Source: Marasmius tenuissimus (lineage: Eukaryota; Basidiomycota; Agaricomycetes; Agaricales; Marasmiaceae). From it: a stretch of 64,000 nucleotides of DNA. Location of the stretch: the NCBI GenBank assembly GCA_029532415.1, contig JAQOTA010000047.1, positions 1,984,001 through 2,048,000 of the forward strand, given 5' to 3'. A model generated the notes under the pieces. The model was not told the DNA's origin. It saw nothing but the letters and a program-made list of their open reading frames with translations, and did no database searches. A program made the position numbers and the translations under genes. Position 1 is the first letter of the stretch; the number at the start of each line of letters is the position of its first letter. Shown here piece after piece: positions 23,116-34,640 of this stretch.

Positions 23116-24861
23116 TCACTGATACAGCTCCTCCTCCGCCTCAGGCGTCCACCTAACCTCAAATACCAACCCGTCCTCACACAACACCCTCAACTGCCTC
23201 TTCGCCACTTCATCCTTGATCACGCTCTCCCCTTCCGTAACCGCATCCTGCAGGATGACCTTCTCCAGTCTCGAAACCGCACCATCGCCATTGCTACCCC
23301 TAACAACCCGCCGAGACCGAATCATCTCGACAAAAACCGCATCCGACCATGCTTTCTCATCGTGTAAGACGAGACATCGAAGTCGAGGAATCGGGACGGG
23401 TGTGGATGGGGGTGTTGGGGAAGAAAGGGTTAACGGCAAGATGACTTCATCCGAGATGTTGACAAGATCCAGCGGCGAGGTACCCCCCAATTCTAGCGTC
23501 TTCACTCCCCCAAAAACATCCGACCCGAGTAGCCGGACGAGCGCGTCATCGTCCAACACCGACCGTAGTATCGCCAGTTCTTCGAGGGTGCATCCTGACC
23601 GACGCAAGAAGGAGAGAAGGGCGGAGGAGGAGTCGAGTCCACAAGTTAATCGGAGGACACGTAGCGAAGGAGTTGTGAGCGTGTTCAGCAGGGGGTCTAT
23701 AGCCGATTCCTCCGACTCGATGTGTCGGTGGCTCAGCACGAGCGTATGTAGCCGTGGCAGTGTTATAGGCTCCTCTGGAGAAGTCATAGCACCCGTACTC
23801 GGTATGCCTGTCTCGAGGGAACAATATTCCAGGTTCTGCATGTTTAGCAGTATAGGGAAATGGTCGTTATGGTCTGCGAACCAGTTGAAGTCGTTATGAA
23901 CGGAATAATGGGTGATCTGGTTCCACGGAAGTTGGAGTGAAAGGTCTCGTATGCCGTCTATGTACCCCGTTATGGTCAGTTTACGGAGGTTGGGTGTATC
24001 GTGGAAGGCGTCAAATATAGTTTGGTTGTCGGATGCGCGGATCCATGCAGGTCGAACGGGATGAAGGAGGTGGAGGTGGAGGGTGTTGAGGTTAGGGAAC
24101 ATTCCCTTGTAGGAGGAGAGAGCGAGTAGACCGACTGCGTCTGCTCGGATGGTGACCTTGCTCCATTGGAACGACCTCGAGCATAAGATGAGGAGTAACC
24201 TGACATTCGAGGATAACGGGTTCGCTGGGTCTGCGGCCTCCAGGCCACAATATGAGACGGCCAACTGCTGGTCTCTGCACCGCTGTAGCTGTGTCGAGAG
24301 CAGCCTCTCCATTGCTGGATGATATTCCCGCAATAACGAATCATAACGCCAGTCCAAGTCGACTACCGTCCATAGCTGGGGTAGGGATTCCGACAATGTT
24401 CTCCATTTCGTGCATATCTGCCCCAAAAGCCATGGTGCCTTTCGCGTATTCAACGAGCCTGGGTATCGTTGGCAATAGCTGCTGTCCTTCTTCTGCCGCT
24501 CTTCGACCTCCATATCGACGCAGATACGGAAGACATAGGATAGCACGTCGTCTGGTAGCCGTCGTACGGGGTGTATGAGGGGTTCGTACCTCTGTAGCCT
24601 TCGTTCCAACGTCTCTTTGGCACCCGACAAGTCTGCAATGCTCGCCTGCAAGCAGGATATCCTATCCTCGAGAGAACAGATTTCTTGCGATAGGTTCTGG
24701 CATTCTTCGCTGACAGTGCCGAATTCGAGAGGAGGCAGAGGTAGGTTGCTGCTCGAAAACGTTTCGAGAACGTTTGGTGGGAGGATATCCTGCCTGAATG
24801 TTGAACTAGAAGAGATAGGAAGGTCGCATCCAATGCAATGATAAAGCTTCTGGCTTGTCAT
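23116..24861 (-). CDS. F-box/LRR-like protein with N-terminal coiled coil
   Basis: Single-exon frame of 581 codons. The architecture is common in mushrooms: a short N-terminal region with a Cys pair (CIGC), a coiled coil (about residues 50-90, ECQNLSQEICSLEDRIS), an F-box core (RRLPDDVLSYVFRICVD then CTKWRTLSESLPQLWTVV), and leucine-rich repeats to the C-terminus (RKLTITG, RLHTLVLS, RVLRLTCG). Such proteins usually act as substrate adaptors of SCF ubiquitin ligases. The F-box Pro/Leu and the late Trp are intact. It is not closely similar to the two other F-box genes here and has no copy in the right arm. Confidence 0.85.
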   Translation of the reverse strand: MTSQKLYHCIGCDLPISSSSTFRQDILPPNVLETFSSSNLPLPPLEFGTVSEECQNLSQEICSLEDRISCLQASIADLSGAKETLERRLQRYEPLIHPVRRLPDDVLSYVFRICVDMEVEERQKKDSSYCQRYPGSLNTRKAPWLLGQICTKWRTLSESLPQLWTVVDLDWRYDSLLREYHPAMERLLSTQLQRCRDQQLAVSYCGLEAADPANPLSSNVRLLLILCSRSFQWSKVTIRADAVGLLALSSYKGMFPNLNTLHLHLLHPVRPAWIRASDNQTIFDAFHDTPNLRKLTITGYIDGIRDLSLQLPWNQITHYSVHNDFNWFADHNDHFPILLNMQNLEYCSLETGIPSTGAMTSPEEPITLPRLHTLVLSHRHIESEESAIDPLLNTLTTPSLRVLRLTCGLDSSSALLSFLRRSGCTLEELAILRSVLDDDALVRLLGSDVFGGVKTLELGGTSPLDLVNISDEVILPLTLSSPTPPSTPVPIPRLRCLVLHDEKAWSDAVFVEMIRSRRVVRGSNGDGAVSRLEKVILQDAVTEGESVIKDEVAKRQLRVLCEDGLVFEVRWTPEAEEELYQ

Positions 24862-25305
24862 TTCTCGAGAAGTCGTCAGAAAGAGCTCGAGAGAAATTTT
24901 CTAGCAGAGAGAAAAGTCAACATTAGCAGAAGAAAAGCGGCGAAGAAATTGGAGACGCACCTTTGCGAGGCCGCTGTCCTTATTCTGGTAATGGTCGCAA
25001 CTTTATAATCTCTACCCGTGGGCTCTTCCCAGAAAAATAGTTCGTAGAGACTGGTGAGCGAGGACGAGCAAGAGGTGGACCTGAGAAAAGGCATGCATGA
25101 TGATGACGAAGAACAAGCCGAGCTCGCGGACGCCATCATCCATGACCTTGGGCGCTAAACAAGCGCTTATTAACCTTTTTTCTTGTGGCTGACAGTTGTG
25201 GCATAGGCATGGAAGTTGGCTTTACATTGATACAAGGATTTACATGTGTGGAATACTTGGGTTGATTAATTCATACGTCGCATAAAATGAAGTGTCTAGA
25301 TAAAT
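24862..25305. other. Spacer between two co-oriented F-box genes
   Basis: It holds the probable 5' untranslated region of the 24861 gene. An 87-codon Ser-rich open frame on the minus strand (25139-24876) is judged fortuitous. Confidence 0.4.
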
Positions 25306-26709
25306 CTAAGGAGATTCCAAACACTTCAACTGTGGAAACCACTTCCTAAAAACCGGCTCGAACTCCTTTTCCTCCTCGTCCCACCTATACGGCTGATTAT
25401 AGAACGCCACCAGCACAGAGTCATCCGGGGAACTCAACACCAATTTTTCCAACGACGTGAACTGAGCGAAAAACCTCGATGCGATAGGTACGCCTCTTCC
25501 CTTCACCTGCCAATCAACACGGTTGCCCCTACTCTCACTTAAGAGTGAAATGGCGTTCCCCTCAGCTTCGTAGAACACAATATCCTTCAGTGTGAGCTTC
25601 TTAACCTTATCCAGCGACCAAAACCCTCCAATCACGTTGTACATCTCCAAAAATGCATCTTGGACCGACTTGCCCTCCTCATCGGTGTATCCTCCATCTC
25701 CCAGAAGCATCTCAAACCCACGAAGCCTATTGAACATATCCGTGATCGACAGTTGAGATAGACGAGGTAACTCCACCGATTTGGCAAGGGCTACCAGCTC
25801 CCGAGGATCAATCACCGAGATGGACAGCTTGAACAAGTGAGGAAGCGTCGCCCTCCGCTCGAACGCTTCCACGGGGACAACGTCGTGACCCAAGTCGAGA
25901 ACTCGAAGGGAATACCGATTCGCATCGAGGATCCGAGAGAACTCCTTGGTGCTGAGTCGGACGACTTCAAATAGCGACAGTGTAGTAAGGTAGCTAGGGA
26001 AGAAAGACCGATACCGCATCGGGATACCCTGTACGAAAACACGTTCGAGAGCTGGCAACGTCGCTTCGCTGTACCGTACTAATGCCGATGTCGACTGGTC
26101 TAATGCAGACTCTGGGACGAGAATCGGACACTGAACAGTCGGGAAGAGGTCTTCATCCTCCTCGTCCAGATCCAACATCCCCAGCCCACTTCCATAGGAA
26201 AACCAAACCATAAAACTCTCCAACCTCGGAAGTGGCCTCTCTCGTGTCCAAAACCCCATGATCGTCTCGATATGCGAGAAGACAGAGCACCGGACGGCAA
26301 GGTCCCTAACTCGTGTTGGGATGCCTTCCTCCGAGAGGATATCCGTTAACCCAGTGAGGTGGGCAGGTGTGATGAAATGTTGAAGAAGCGAATCCTCAGT
26401 TCTGTTGGCGCCCTCGAGATGAATTGAGAGAGAGATGTATCGGTCTTTAGAGCGCCTGAGGATGGTTCGCAGGCCAGGAAAACATCCGCATCCTTCGGCG
26501 AAGCGCATCGATTTGAAGTCGATCCGAACGTGTATCCATAGGGATGGAGCATCGAGGAGGAGGTCGCGGAAGTCGCGACACGCAGACGATGGTGCGAGGA
26601 GAGAGGTGGATGAGCGTGTAATTTTAACTAACTCGGTGAATATCGCGTTCTTGAGTTCGGTAGGGAGTTGTAGGATGGGTGGGTTAGATGTGATAGAAGG
26701 CATTTGCAA
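25306..26709 (-). CDS. F-box/LRR-like protein, paralogue of 48153-49601
   Basis: Single-exon frame of 467 codons. The N-terminus contains an F-box-like segment (ILQLPTELKNAIFTELV, then SSACRDFRDLLLDAPSLW), followed by divergent leucine-rich segments. The last 60 residues carry GVPIASRFFAQFTSLEKL, matched in the 48153 gene by GIPIASRFFGRFSSLVSL, so the two are paralogues in opposite orientation. Predicted role: substrate adaptor of an SCF ubiquitin ligase, with an unknown target. Start at 26709 (MQMPSI) is the first ATG of the frame; MPSI two codons later is equally possible. Confidence 0.8.
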   Translation of the reverse strand: MQMPSITSNPPILQLPTELKNAIFTELVKITRSSTSLLAPSSACRDFRDLLLDAPSLWIHVRIDFKSMRFAEGCGCFPGLRTILRRSKDRYISLSIHLEGANRTEDSLLQHFITPAHLTGLTDILSEEGIPTRVRDLAVRCSVFSHIETIMGFWTRERPLPRLESFMVWFSYGSGLGMLDLDEEDEDLFPTVQCPILVPESALDQSTSALVRYSEATLPALERVFVQGIPMRYRSFFPSYLTTLSLFEVVRLSTKEFSRILDANRYSLRVLDLGHDVVPVEAFERRATLPHLFKLSISVIDPRELVALAKSVELPRLSQLSITDMFNRLRGFEMLLGDGGYTDEEGKSVQDAFLEMYNVIGGFWSLDKVKKLTLKDIVFYEAEGNAISLLSESRGNRVDWQVKGRGVPIASRFFAQFTSLEKLVLSSPDDSVLVAFYNQPYRWDEEEKEFEPVFRKWFPQLKCLESP

Positions 26710-27281
26710 AGTGGATAGCTAGATCAGGCCTCGTAAGAGCTCCTTACGGGAGCAGAAAGTACTGGGAACTCACCTAAGAGTAGCACTTATAATATGAGGG
26801 AGAATGGCGCCTCCCGAAGTCCTTTCAACTCCCTTTATATGATAGGGCCCCGGCGATACGAACAATCGACGGGCCATCAGACAATCAAACTAAGAGCCAT
26901 AGTCCACCCGTTATGGTTGGAAACAAGTCCAAGCGCACGTAAAAACAATCAACAATGGTCGTTCCCAGGAGCCCGGTCCGTGCTGTTGCAAGTATTCACG
27001 GTCGGTAACTCAACGAGTGGCTTTTGCCGCAAGCTGAAACAACGCAGTCAGCACTTATGCTGCGAAGTAAAAGCCGCTTATAATTGATGCCACTTACTGA
27101 TAAAAAGATTGGTCTGCAGTTTGTCCAGTAGACCGAATCACTTTCTTGTTCCAGGCCCAAATTAGGCTCGTACCTGGTGATTTACACAGACCATCTTCAA
27201 CCGGAACCTTTTCGTTTCAACGTAGCCATCGTTATCGTTATTATTTCAGCAATCGCTTACAACTGTCCGGAATTCGTTCAT
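26710..27281. other. Intergenic, no gene recognised
   Basis: About 570 bases between the F-box gene start and the carboxypeptidase stop. Only short unsupported frames were seen. It should contain the F-box promoter. Confidence 0.4.
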
Positions 27282-29363
27282 TCATAGTTCCTCCCCAGCC
27301 AACCAACGTTTCACGAGTTCGAGAGACTCCTCTGGCTTGTCATACGGAGCCTAGGTAAAAATCGCAAAGATAAGCATACGAGTTCTCTCATGATCAACGA
27401 AGGACAAGAGATTACCATATGTCCCGCAGCATCGATAGTAGCGAAAGTCAACCCGCCGAAAGTCCTGCTCTTTCCAGCAGCTTTCCCGGCGCTAACATAC
27501 CAATCTCTCAACTCTCCCTCCCTAAATCCATCTCGCCCCGTCCATTCCAGATCGAGCATCCACCTCTCGATTCCAATCCAGTTACACAACCAATCGTAGG
27601 TACCGACGTAGATGAGAGCTCGGATACCCCGCTCCAATAACGCTGCCACGTACGCGTTTGAAGTGTGATAGAAGTCCTGAGACAAGTCGAATGCGGCTTT
27701 GACATCCCAGCTTACACCGCTGTAGTTTTTCGGGATGGAGGGGTGTGAGTCGACGCCTAATTGTTTCCTCAGATGTGAGTCCGATAGGAAGGCATTGATG
27801 TGTCTATCTCAACTGTCAATTTGCGAATATACGTGAAAACTCCGGGGACCTACTTTGTAATGGGGTAACACAAGGTATCTACGTACTCGCCTTCACACCT
27901 ACGACTGTAGTCGTAGGGATTTAGACCTAGAGATAGGAGCTCTTGTCAGACATTGAAGCGACCAACCCGGCGTACCAATCGCACGCACCGGTGTCCAAAA
28001 ATGGCATATCGATTTCAACCTGGCACCACTCCGCCGCTGCACCACAGCTGATCGCGTCGTATTGATCCAGACAAGCAACTTTAGTCCATTTCTTGCATCT
28101 GGCGACCTCCAAAAACACGTATGTGAGCTCGTACTCGAGTGGTATGTGAACCAATGAACGTACAATTTGCTTCATCCGAACACAAGTACTGATACTCAGA
28201 ACCGGGGGTAACGTAGCTTCGGTGCAAGCATAATCGTAGTGAGACCACAGGAACTCGTAAAAGTCCGTGCCCCCGCTTCCTGTCGCAGGGTAAGTCATTA
28301 GGGAACGTAGCTGGAGAAACGAGCAACTTGCCTATCATGATAGAGCTCAAGTTCACGGGGGTGAGTCCTGCTTTGATCAGATCAACATTCTGCTCATATA
28401 TTGCCGATGCAAACACTGGGATGTAGCGGCCCTGAAACATCTAGAGTTAGTTTTGGTCCAGAAAGTGATAAGTATACATTCCATTACAACGTACCCCATA
28501 CGATTCTCCCGCCATATGTAGAGGCCTGCCTTTGAACTTCGAGAAATTTTCGAAGAAAATGGCGACAAAGGCAGCTACGTCCTGAGCAGCCTCTTCGGTG
28601 GTTGACTGTGAAGCGATGAATGAATCTGGGCGAGCGAGCGTTGTAGATATGACCACCGACCACTGACTCGCCGAATTCGGCGTAAGAAAAGCCTGTCCCG
28701 ACGGGCTGTTCAATAAAAAAGATGTTCCCCTTTGAATTCCAAGAGTATGGGTTGAACTTGATGGATGTGTCATTGGCTATCCTGCAGGGTCCTATCAAGC
28801 GCTCTTCAGTACTCGCTCTCTTCCTGTAGATAGCCACTTCGTACCTAACTCCATGAATAAACCCGTTGTCGAGGAGGCCCCAGGTCCTATAGCGTGCATT
28901 TAGGTCAACCAGTGAAACCTTGATTCAAGGATAGCAGATACGTACCCCCGTTCGTCCAAAAAATCACATCGTCCTTGTCGGGATCTGACCTCGACTCGAA
29001 GAAGTAGAAGAACAGATGGCGAGCCCCCGTGACATCGATATAGCCCGTATAGGCGCTTCAATTCGGTCGTCAGCATGCTGTCTCGTAGGTAAGCGGACGC
29101 TATTACTTCACTGTGCTATCACAGAACCGCGATTTTTTGATTCTTGCGCTGTGATTGGGGAAGAGAGGGTGCCAGAGGGATGTGAAATCCGTCTCTAATA
29201 CAAATTCAAGCGATTCGACGGGTGTAAAGAAATTTTCGTTGTCGTGCACGACGTTGTGGAATGCCGGGACATGAGGAGAGTCGAGAAAGGCCTTCTGGGA
29301 AGCGGCAGAGGTCGAGATGAAGGCGTATAGCACGATGGTGAGTTGTTGCCAGAACATGACCAT
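27282..29363 (-). CDS. Secreted serine carboxypeptidase, peptidase family S10 (CPY-like)
   Basis: Removes C-terminal amino acids from peptides, in the vacuole or outside the cell. The start at 29363 gives a signal peptide (MVMFWQQLTIVLYAFISTSA); an ATG at 29390 is also in frame. About nine exons with short introns were followed through GYIDV, FFYFFESR, TNGG/PGASS, VGTGFSY, GESYGGRY (catalytic Ser, 28495-28509), RCKKW, DAISC, YVGTYDWLCNW (catalytic Asp, near 27595) and AAGHM (catalytic His, near 27420). The last exon ends LAGEEL before TGA 27282. The triad is complete. One oddity: the family motif GGPGCSS reads GGPGASS, with loss of a conserved Cys. One intron (donor at 28331) appears to use GC-AG. 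Confidence 0.9.
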
Positions 29364-30468
29364 GGTGGTTGCTGCACAAGTTGGGGTCAAAGTGACCTCT
29401 TGACAAAAATAGTTCGATTCAACCTTCCCGCAATCGGTCCCGCCTATTGAGAACGAGCTTCCCCATGACTCCCACTCAAGGTCGGTAATGTATTCGTACC
29501 AGCTGATGTGTTATCCTATCTCTCCATCCAGAGGTATGATGTGATTTTGGGAATAGCCCCGACGTGAGGGGCTGACTTGAGTACTTTAGCCGCTCCTCGA
29601 AAAATACTGACCACAAGGAGTCTGACACCAAAAAACTTGACAGTCGGTTTGTCCAGCTACTTTCCAAGAGTCAGTTGAAGACCTCGTCAGAGTGCCAATA
29701 AAACAGACCTGATATTTAAATCCGAGCGCTGCGATTACCCGAGTACCTCGAAGAAATGCATGTGCCTTGCTCGCGAGTCGTTGGTGGTTGTGGTGGTTCC
29801 AATGAAACGTTCGAACGTGGGAATATCTTTCCACATACAGCTTCAGCTTGCCATCCGGCCAAGGGTTCCGTTTTTCCGAATCAACCCTTTGTCAACCTCC
29901 CAACCGACCACCACCACCAATACCGTCATCTTTGCAGCCTGAAGAGCTCAATTGAGTAAAAAGGCTGCCGGGACAGTTTGGAGATTGGAGGAATTTCTAT
30001 TGCCGATACCCGTTCCTGTTGCGATCTCAGAGAATCTCACTAGCTGTCCTGACACCGTGATGGTCGACTAAAGCTGGAACAGTACGCACCTTGGTATACC
30101 TCGCAGGCACGGTCTACCTCCGTGCCCTCGGGAGTTGATACTTACGCCTCGCCATCTCACATTCAAAGACTTGCTTCCAATCGCTGCTGCTACAAAAGTA
30201 TTGCCCTCTGCCCAAGCTTCAAATGAACAAGACTTAGCTGAAAGGAATGACGGTCAGTCAAATTAGAAGAAGGCACGTAAAGTGAGATGATGTCCTCGGC
30301 GAGTGCATTTTTTGCGTATCCGAATCAATGGTAAATACCATCCCTATTCACCGTCGATCTACAGAAAAGTTTCTTCCGCCTCAATTTGGTCTGCGCGAAC
30401 GAGAAGTTCATTGTCCAAATTAAATATAATAACTTAAAGTGAGGAGTAATAGTCTATCTAAGGCTTGT
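29364..30468. other. Intergenic, no gene recognised
   Basis: About 1.1 kb separating the carboxypeptidase start from the sesquiterpene synthase stop. Scattered short frames only; none shows a motif or splice-consistent continuation. Confidence 0.4.
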
Positions 30469-32004
30469 CTAATTCACATCTATCGTGCTAGGAAACAGCT
30501 CAATCACTACTTCTTTCTTTCCCAATGGTTCGACGTCCCTGAAATAGCCTAATGGATCGTGTTATGAGGTTGAAAAGCTGCCGAGAAGACACCAAAGACT
30601 TACGAGGACTCGACCAATACCACACCACGCAGCCTTGCGTGAAATGTTCGAGTGCGGTGTGGTACTTGCTTAGCGCGGCGTCTACCTCTGGTCCAAAGGA
30701 TGGAAGGCGTTTTTTGAGACTTGCATAGTCTTGTACACGATTGTGTATCATTTGAGTGAGCATGTCGACTGCCTCCTGGAGAGTCAGCTTGTGGGCCTTT
30801 TGGAGAACGCACACCAAGTTCTGGTAGTCGCCGTCCGCCTGTTCTTTCTGTGTAAAGTGAGTGAGTCAGCGTTACCCTGCTGTGATGTCTTGTAAAACCC
30901 AGCTCACGTTAAATGAACAGAGATCCTACGCGAAGACGAACTTCGAGTTAGCTCCAATACTTCTCTCAGGGTTTGTGAACGACACGTACGTTAGGCCAGG
31001 TCATAATATCGGAGATGGCTTTGGACATGGCGATGAAGATAGGATCCTCGAAGACGTAGTCTGGAAGGTCTACATCCAGAGAATATTCGACCATTGCTAT
31101 TCCGTGCAAACTATATATGAGTACTCTGGAGCTCTGTGACTATTCTTCACTCACCCTCTACTAGCGCAGCTCCGATTGTAGCTCTACGCATCAGGATGAA
31201 TTCTTCGATCGGGGGTAGGCGGTCATCCTTTCGGTTTGTGGCTTGTTGAATCTGTGACGCACTCCAGTCGAGGTAGGCTTGAATGAAGCTGATAATCATC
31301 GAAGATATTAGCCAATCAGTACTGAGAATTGAGGCTCCCGAAGGTGGCCTTACCGTCTAGCAGTGCCCTCCGTGCCAGTCGATCGGATGCGTCGTAGAAG
31401 GCTAGTGGATGAACGCAGGTGAGTCGACAAATATTGACGTGTCAGAAGCTCGGACGCACTCCCACAACATGGCAGCGTATGGGGATTCTTCAGCCCGAGG
31501 CTGAGGAGCGTTCGGATCGTTTAATATCCTCCTGGAGGCGTCGTGTCCACTATCTACACTATCTGGTTTTCGTTGCAAGTCACCCTCGTCCGAAAGGTCG
31601 TCCGTCTAGTTCATGTGCATCAGTGCTACATTCGGCGAAACGATCGGGCGGTAAATTCCACGTACTGAAAATGCCCAAAAGAAAAACATCAGGCACGTCT
31701 CGAGGTGGGATTGGTCGGCTTCGGGAAAGCTGAGGGCAGCAAAGACGTCGAATCTTCCGGCTTTGAGCCAGCGTTTAGCTTTCTTTGCGTCGTATACGTT
31801 GAATCTAAGTGACAAGCAATTCTCAGACACGATATCCGGCTGGTGGCCGATAGTTTGAACACACCTCTGGAACCACTTGGTGGCCTCTTCATTCGCCATG
31901 TCTTCGTGGGGGCTCCTCTTGAGATCAAATTCCGAACCAGTGATATCGCAGATGTTTTGTAGAACGAAGGATGCAGGGAAATCGAAGTGTTCTGGTGTGC
32001 TCAT
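30469..32004 (-). CDS. Sesquiterpene synthase (class I terpene cyclase)
   Basis: Predicted to ionise and cyclise farnesyl diphosphate to a sesquiterpene in the cytosol; the product cannot be told from sequence. Eight exons: 32004-31666, 31605-31460, 31401-31354, 31288-31155, 31096-30990, 30925-30908, 30847-30604, 30548-30469. All phases fit and total 371 codons plus stop, a normal length for the mushroom family. The first metal-binding motif is TDDLSDEGD just after intron 1 (aspartate-rich DDxxD type). The second (NSE/DTE) is NDLCSFNKE, split over three exons by an 18-nt micro-exon. The conserved Arg-Tyr pair near the C-terminus is present (SPRYFRD). All catalytic motifs look intact. The nearest oxidoreductase is the NmrA-like gene at 33522, upstream and on the same strand. 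Confidence 0.92.
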
Positions 32005-33521
32005 CTTAGAGGATCGGTGTGGCTCAACTCGTGGAAGAGAGGACTTCAGCTTGTGGTGGGTATGTGTGTTCGATTCCTGCGTTCCAGTCCCCTTATAAGC
32101 CTCTTTCAAGTGCCAGCTCTGTCTCCAACATGGCGGTGTTCTGCTGGCGGTACGGCGACTACACTATAATTTCGGGAGTCGCAAGTGTCTCGATATGATC
32201 GAGTCAAAACGGAGGCAGCGGAAGTATTCATACGGAGATTCGGGCTCTCAAGGGACTGACTTGTTTGTGCAGTGGCTAAGGCCGTAAGGCGGTAAGAATG
32301 CAGCATTCACAGTACGCGAATGGCCTTGAATTTCGTCTCAAAGGTTCTCTGAATGTTGTTTGGGATGCTACTGTTCCCGATCAGATCAAAGCTCGGTCCG
32401 CCTCAGCATCCATCCACCAGGAGGATCATCGAAAGCCGTATAGTCTCTGCAGGACCAGCCATCTATGCTTCGGCTACTCAAGAGTACGCCTTGGAGAATG
32501 CTGACCGACTCAAGCAAACTCTGTTGAGTGGGTCCAAACCCGTCCGCCCCTCGGATAGGACCTTGAGGACGGCGTTTCTTCCACACCGAACAACGTGAGG
32601 ATCCAGTCTTTGTTTCTCAGGTCGGGGAAGTCGGGCTTGGATGCCGCTCCAGCGGCCTGCGAGCGGCAGGACCTAACGGCAAAGCGCATATTCATCGTTT
32701 GAACTTGGATGGAAATGCCGACTGACTCGACTCTCGCGTATGTCATACTGATCGTGGGCTTCAAATTCCGGCGGGTACGGGGACGGTAACTGGTATATGT
32801 ACTGTAATACTCGGAGGCTTGGTACATTGTAGAATTTTCTCGGGGAGGAGGCCGCTCAGCTTCAAATTCCACCCGATATCAATGATAGATGACAAAAATA
32901 ACTCAATAAGGACCGCTACCGCAAGACGGTATGGTATGTGGCTGATTAGTACGTAACGACTGGCATCGGCAATGTCTGACTCGCCGGGGAGGGCCAGATG
33001 ATTGAGCATCAAACAAAAGCTAAACCTTAAACAGGCTTATGTGTTGCCCCTTCTATGTCTGATTGGGGAGTAGATCCCTCGTGTAATACACTCCTCTCAG
33101 TGAGTCTCCGCCTTTGCGTTCACTACTGGATAGTGTAGGTAGTGGAGATAAACGGGAGAAGATCCTTGTCATGAACATCCATAAAGAGCTTATTCCGTAG
33201 GCTTACTCTACCATGACGGAAAAGTGGGCTCTCCATTTAATAACGCGCTCAGCAAGGCTCAGTACCGCGCAGGTGACCTTTGTGAGATACGCAATAGCCG
33301 CTTGGGAGCCTAATAAATTACCGGACTATTGGATGCTCACGCTAAAGCAATGATGGCGTCTCAGACCGTTTCCCCACTGGTCGAAACGGCGACGAGGCTG
33401 GGTATCCCGTGGGCGCCTTCGGTATTGCCCATACCGCAGCAGCGGGATAACATGTATACAAAATGGACACCTTCTAGATAAACCATGTATCTGAGTGTAT
33501 AGATTTAGTTACAACTCATGC
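32005..33521. other. Intergenic, no gene recognised
   Basis: About 1.5 kb upstream of the sesquiterpene synthase. Short frames on both strands (for example 32872-32510 minus, 120 codons) lack recognisable motifs. I looked specifically for a P450 haem-binding motif (FxxGxRxCxG) and found none. Confidence 0.4.
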
Positions 33522-34640
33522 TTAATTTACTTGTGTGCCATGTTTACTATAAAACCCCCTCGCCCATTCTTCCAACGGCAGTGGCTTGTAGTCCGGGTAC
33601 AGAGCACGAGCATCCAAAGCTCCCGCAGCCACCGCGTTCTCGATCGTGTTCTCGCCTCGAAACCAGACAGACCGACTGTACTCGGGGCCTATGCTAGACA
33701 TCAAGTCTTTACCGCACCTGGATTCAATCTCATCCAGTGAAAGCTAGGCGAAAGACACCAACATCATTCACGGATCAACCTCAATTGACCACAAGAGCAC
33801 AGACTCACCTTGTGATAGTCGTCATAGTTCTCCCCTGTCAACCTACTAGCTAGTGCGTACATCTCTCCCTGAGTCGTTTCACCATCCCACGTTTGGACGG
33901 TGTGATTCAACGTGCGTGGGTCGGAGATGATTCGTGCAACAAACTCCCCTACACGTTCAAGGGCAGTCCACGACGTTTTTGCGTCTCCGGGACCGTGGAA
34001 TTGCTTTTGGAAAAAGCTCTTGCTATCGACGGAGTGAGGCAAGGGGAATACTGCGTCGGGCCAGACTCCAACTTGGATGAAGGTGTAGGGGATGTCGTTC
34101 GCGATGATAGATTTTTGTGTTCGGACTTTCTGTCAAGGGGACGCGCCGTATATATGAGGAAAGACTATCAAACGTATATTGGAACTCACCATATCCTGAT
34201 ATTGCATCGACCCTGGAGGTGCATAACTTGCAAAATCTGATGGAATGACTCGTTTGACGCGGGCGGCCTTAGCTGCACGAAGGAGTTTATCTTGTTGTCC
34301 CTCTTCAAAGGGTAGAGTCGTGATGATTGCGGTGTCGACGCCCTTGAGGTGATCTTCGAGCGTCTCCTGAGCATCGTCGACGATATCCCCGGTGACGATC
34401 TTGACCCTGAGCGACTCCAGCTCTTCTATGATTGGTTTGCCAACTGAAGATGGGCGCACGATAGCTTTCACTTCCTAAAGTGCGAAGGAAAATAAGTCTA
34501 GTCCTTCACCGGCTCTAGAGAGATCGCGGGGGGATAAGACTCACAAATCTATCTGGATGTTTCGCAAGCGCCCTCGCAATAGAAGCCCCTGTTCTGCCCG
34601 TGGCGCCGACGAGAAAAACAAGCTGCTTAGTAGAGGTCAT
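33522..34640 (-). CDS. NmrA-like/isoflavone-reductase-like protein, copy 2
   Basis: Predicted NAD(P)-binding reductase-like protein with unknown substrate. Four exons in the same pattern as copy 1. Exon 1 is 34640-34545 ([18 protein letters not shown]), with the GATGRTG dinucleotide-binding loop intact. Exon 2 begins near 34474 and carries VTGDIVDD and [14 protein letters not shown]. Exon 3 spans about 34130-33810 with IISDPRTLN and TWDGE. Exon 4 ends at TAA 33522. No stops or frameshifts were seen, so it should be functional. It lies upstream of the sesquiterpene synthase in the same orientation. It groups with copy 7 by its variable residues ([16 protein letters not shown]). Confidence 0.87.

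Noticed and set aside
23216..23899. 227-codon plus-strand frame
   Set aside because: Antisense shadow of the F-box gene at 23116-24861.
24876..25139. 87-codon Ser/Leu-rich frame between the two F-box genes
   Set aside because: Low complexity, no paralogue, and placed where the F-box 5' untranslated region is expected.
32510..33012. Possible P450 or other tailoring gene upstream of the sesquiterpene synthase
   Set aside because: No haem-binding Cys motif, ExxR helix or membrane anchor could be found in any frame.
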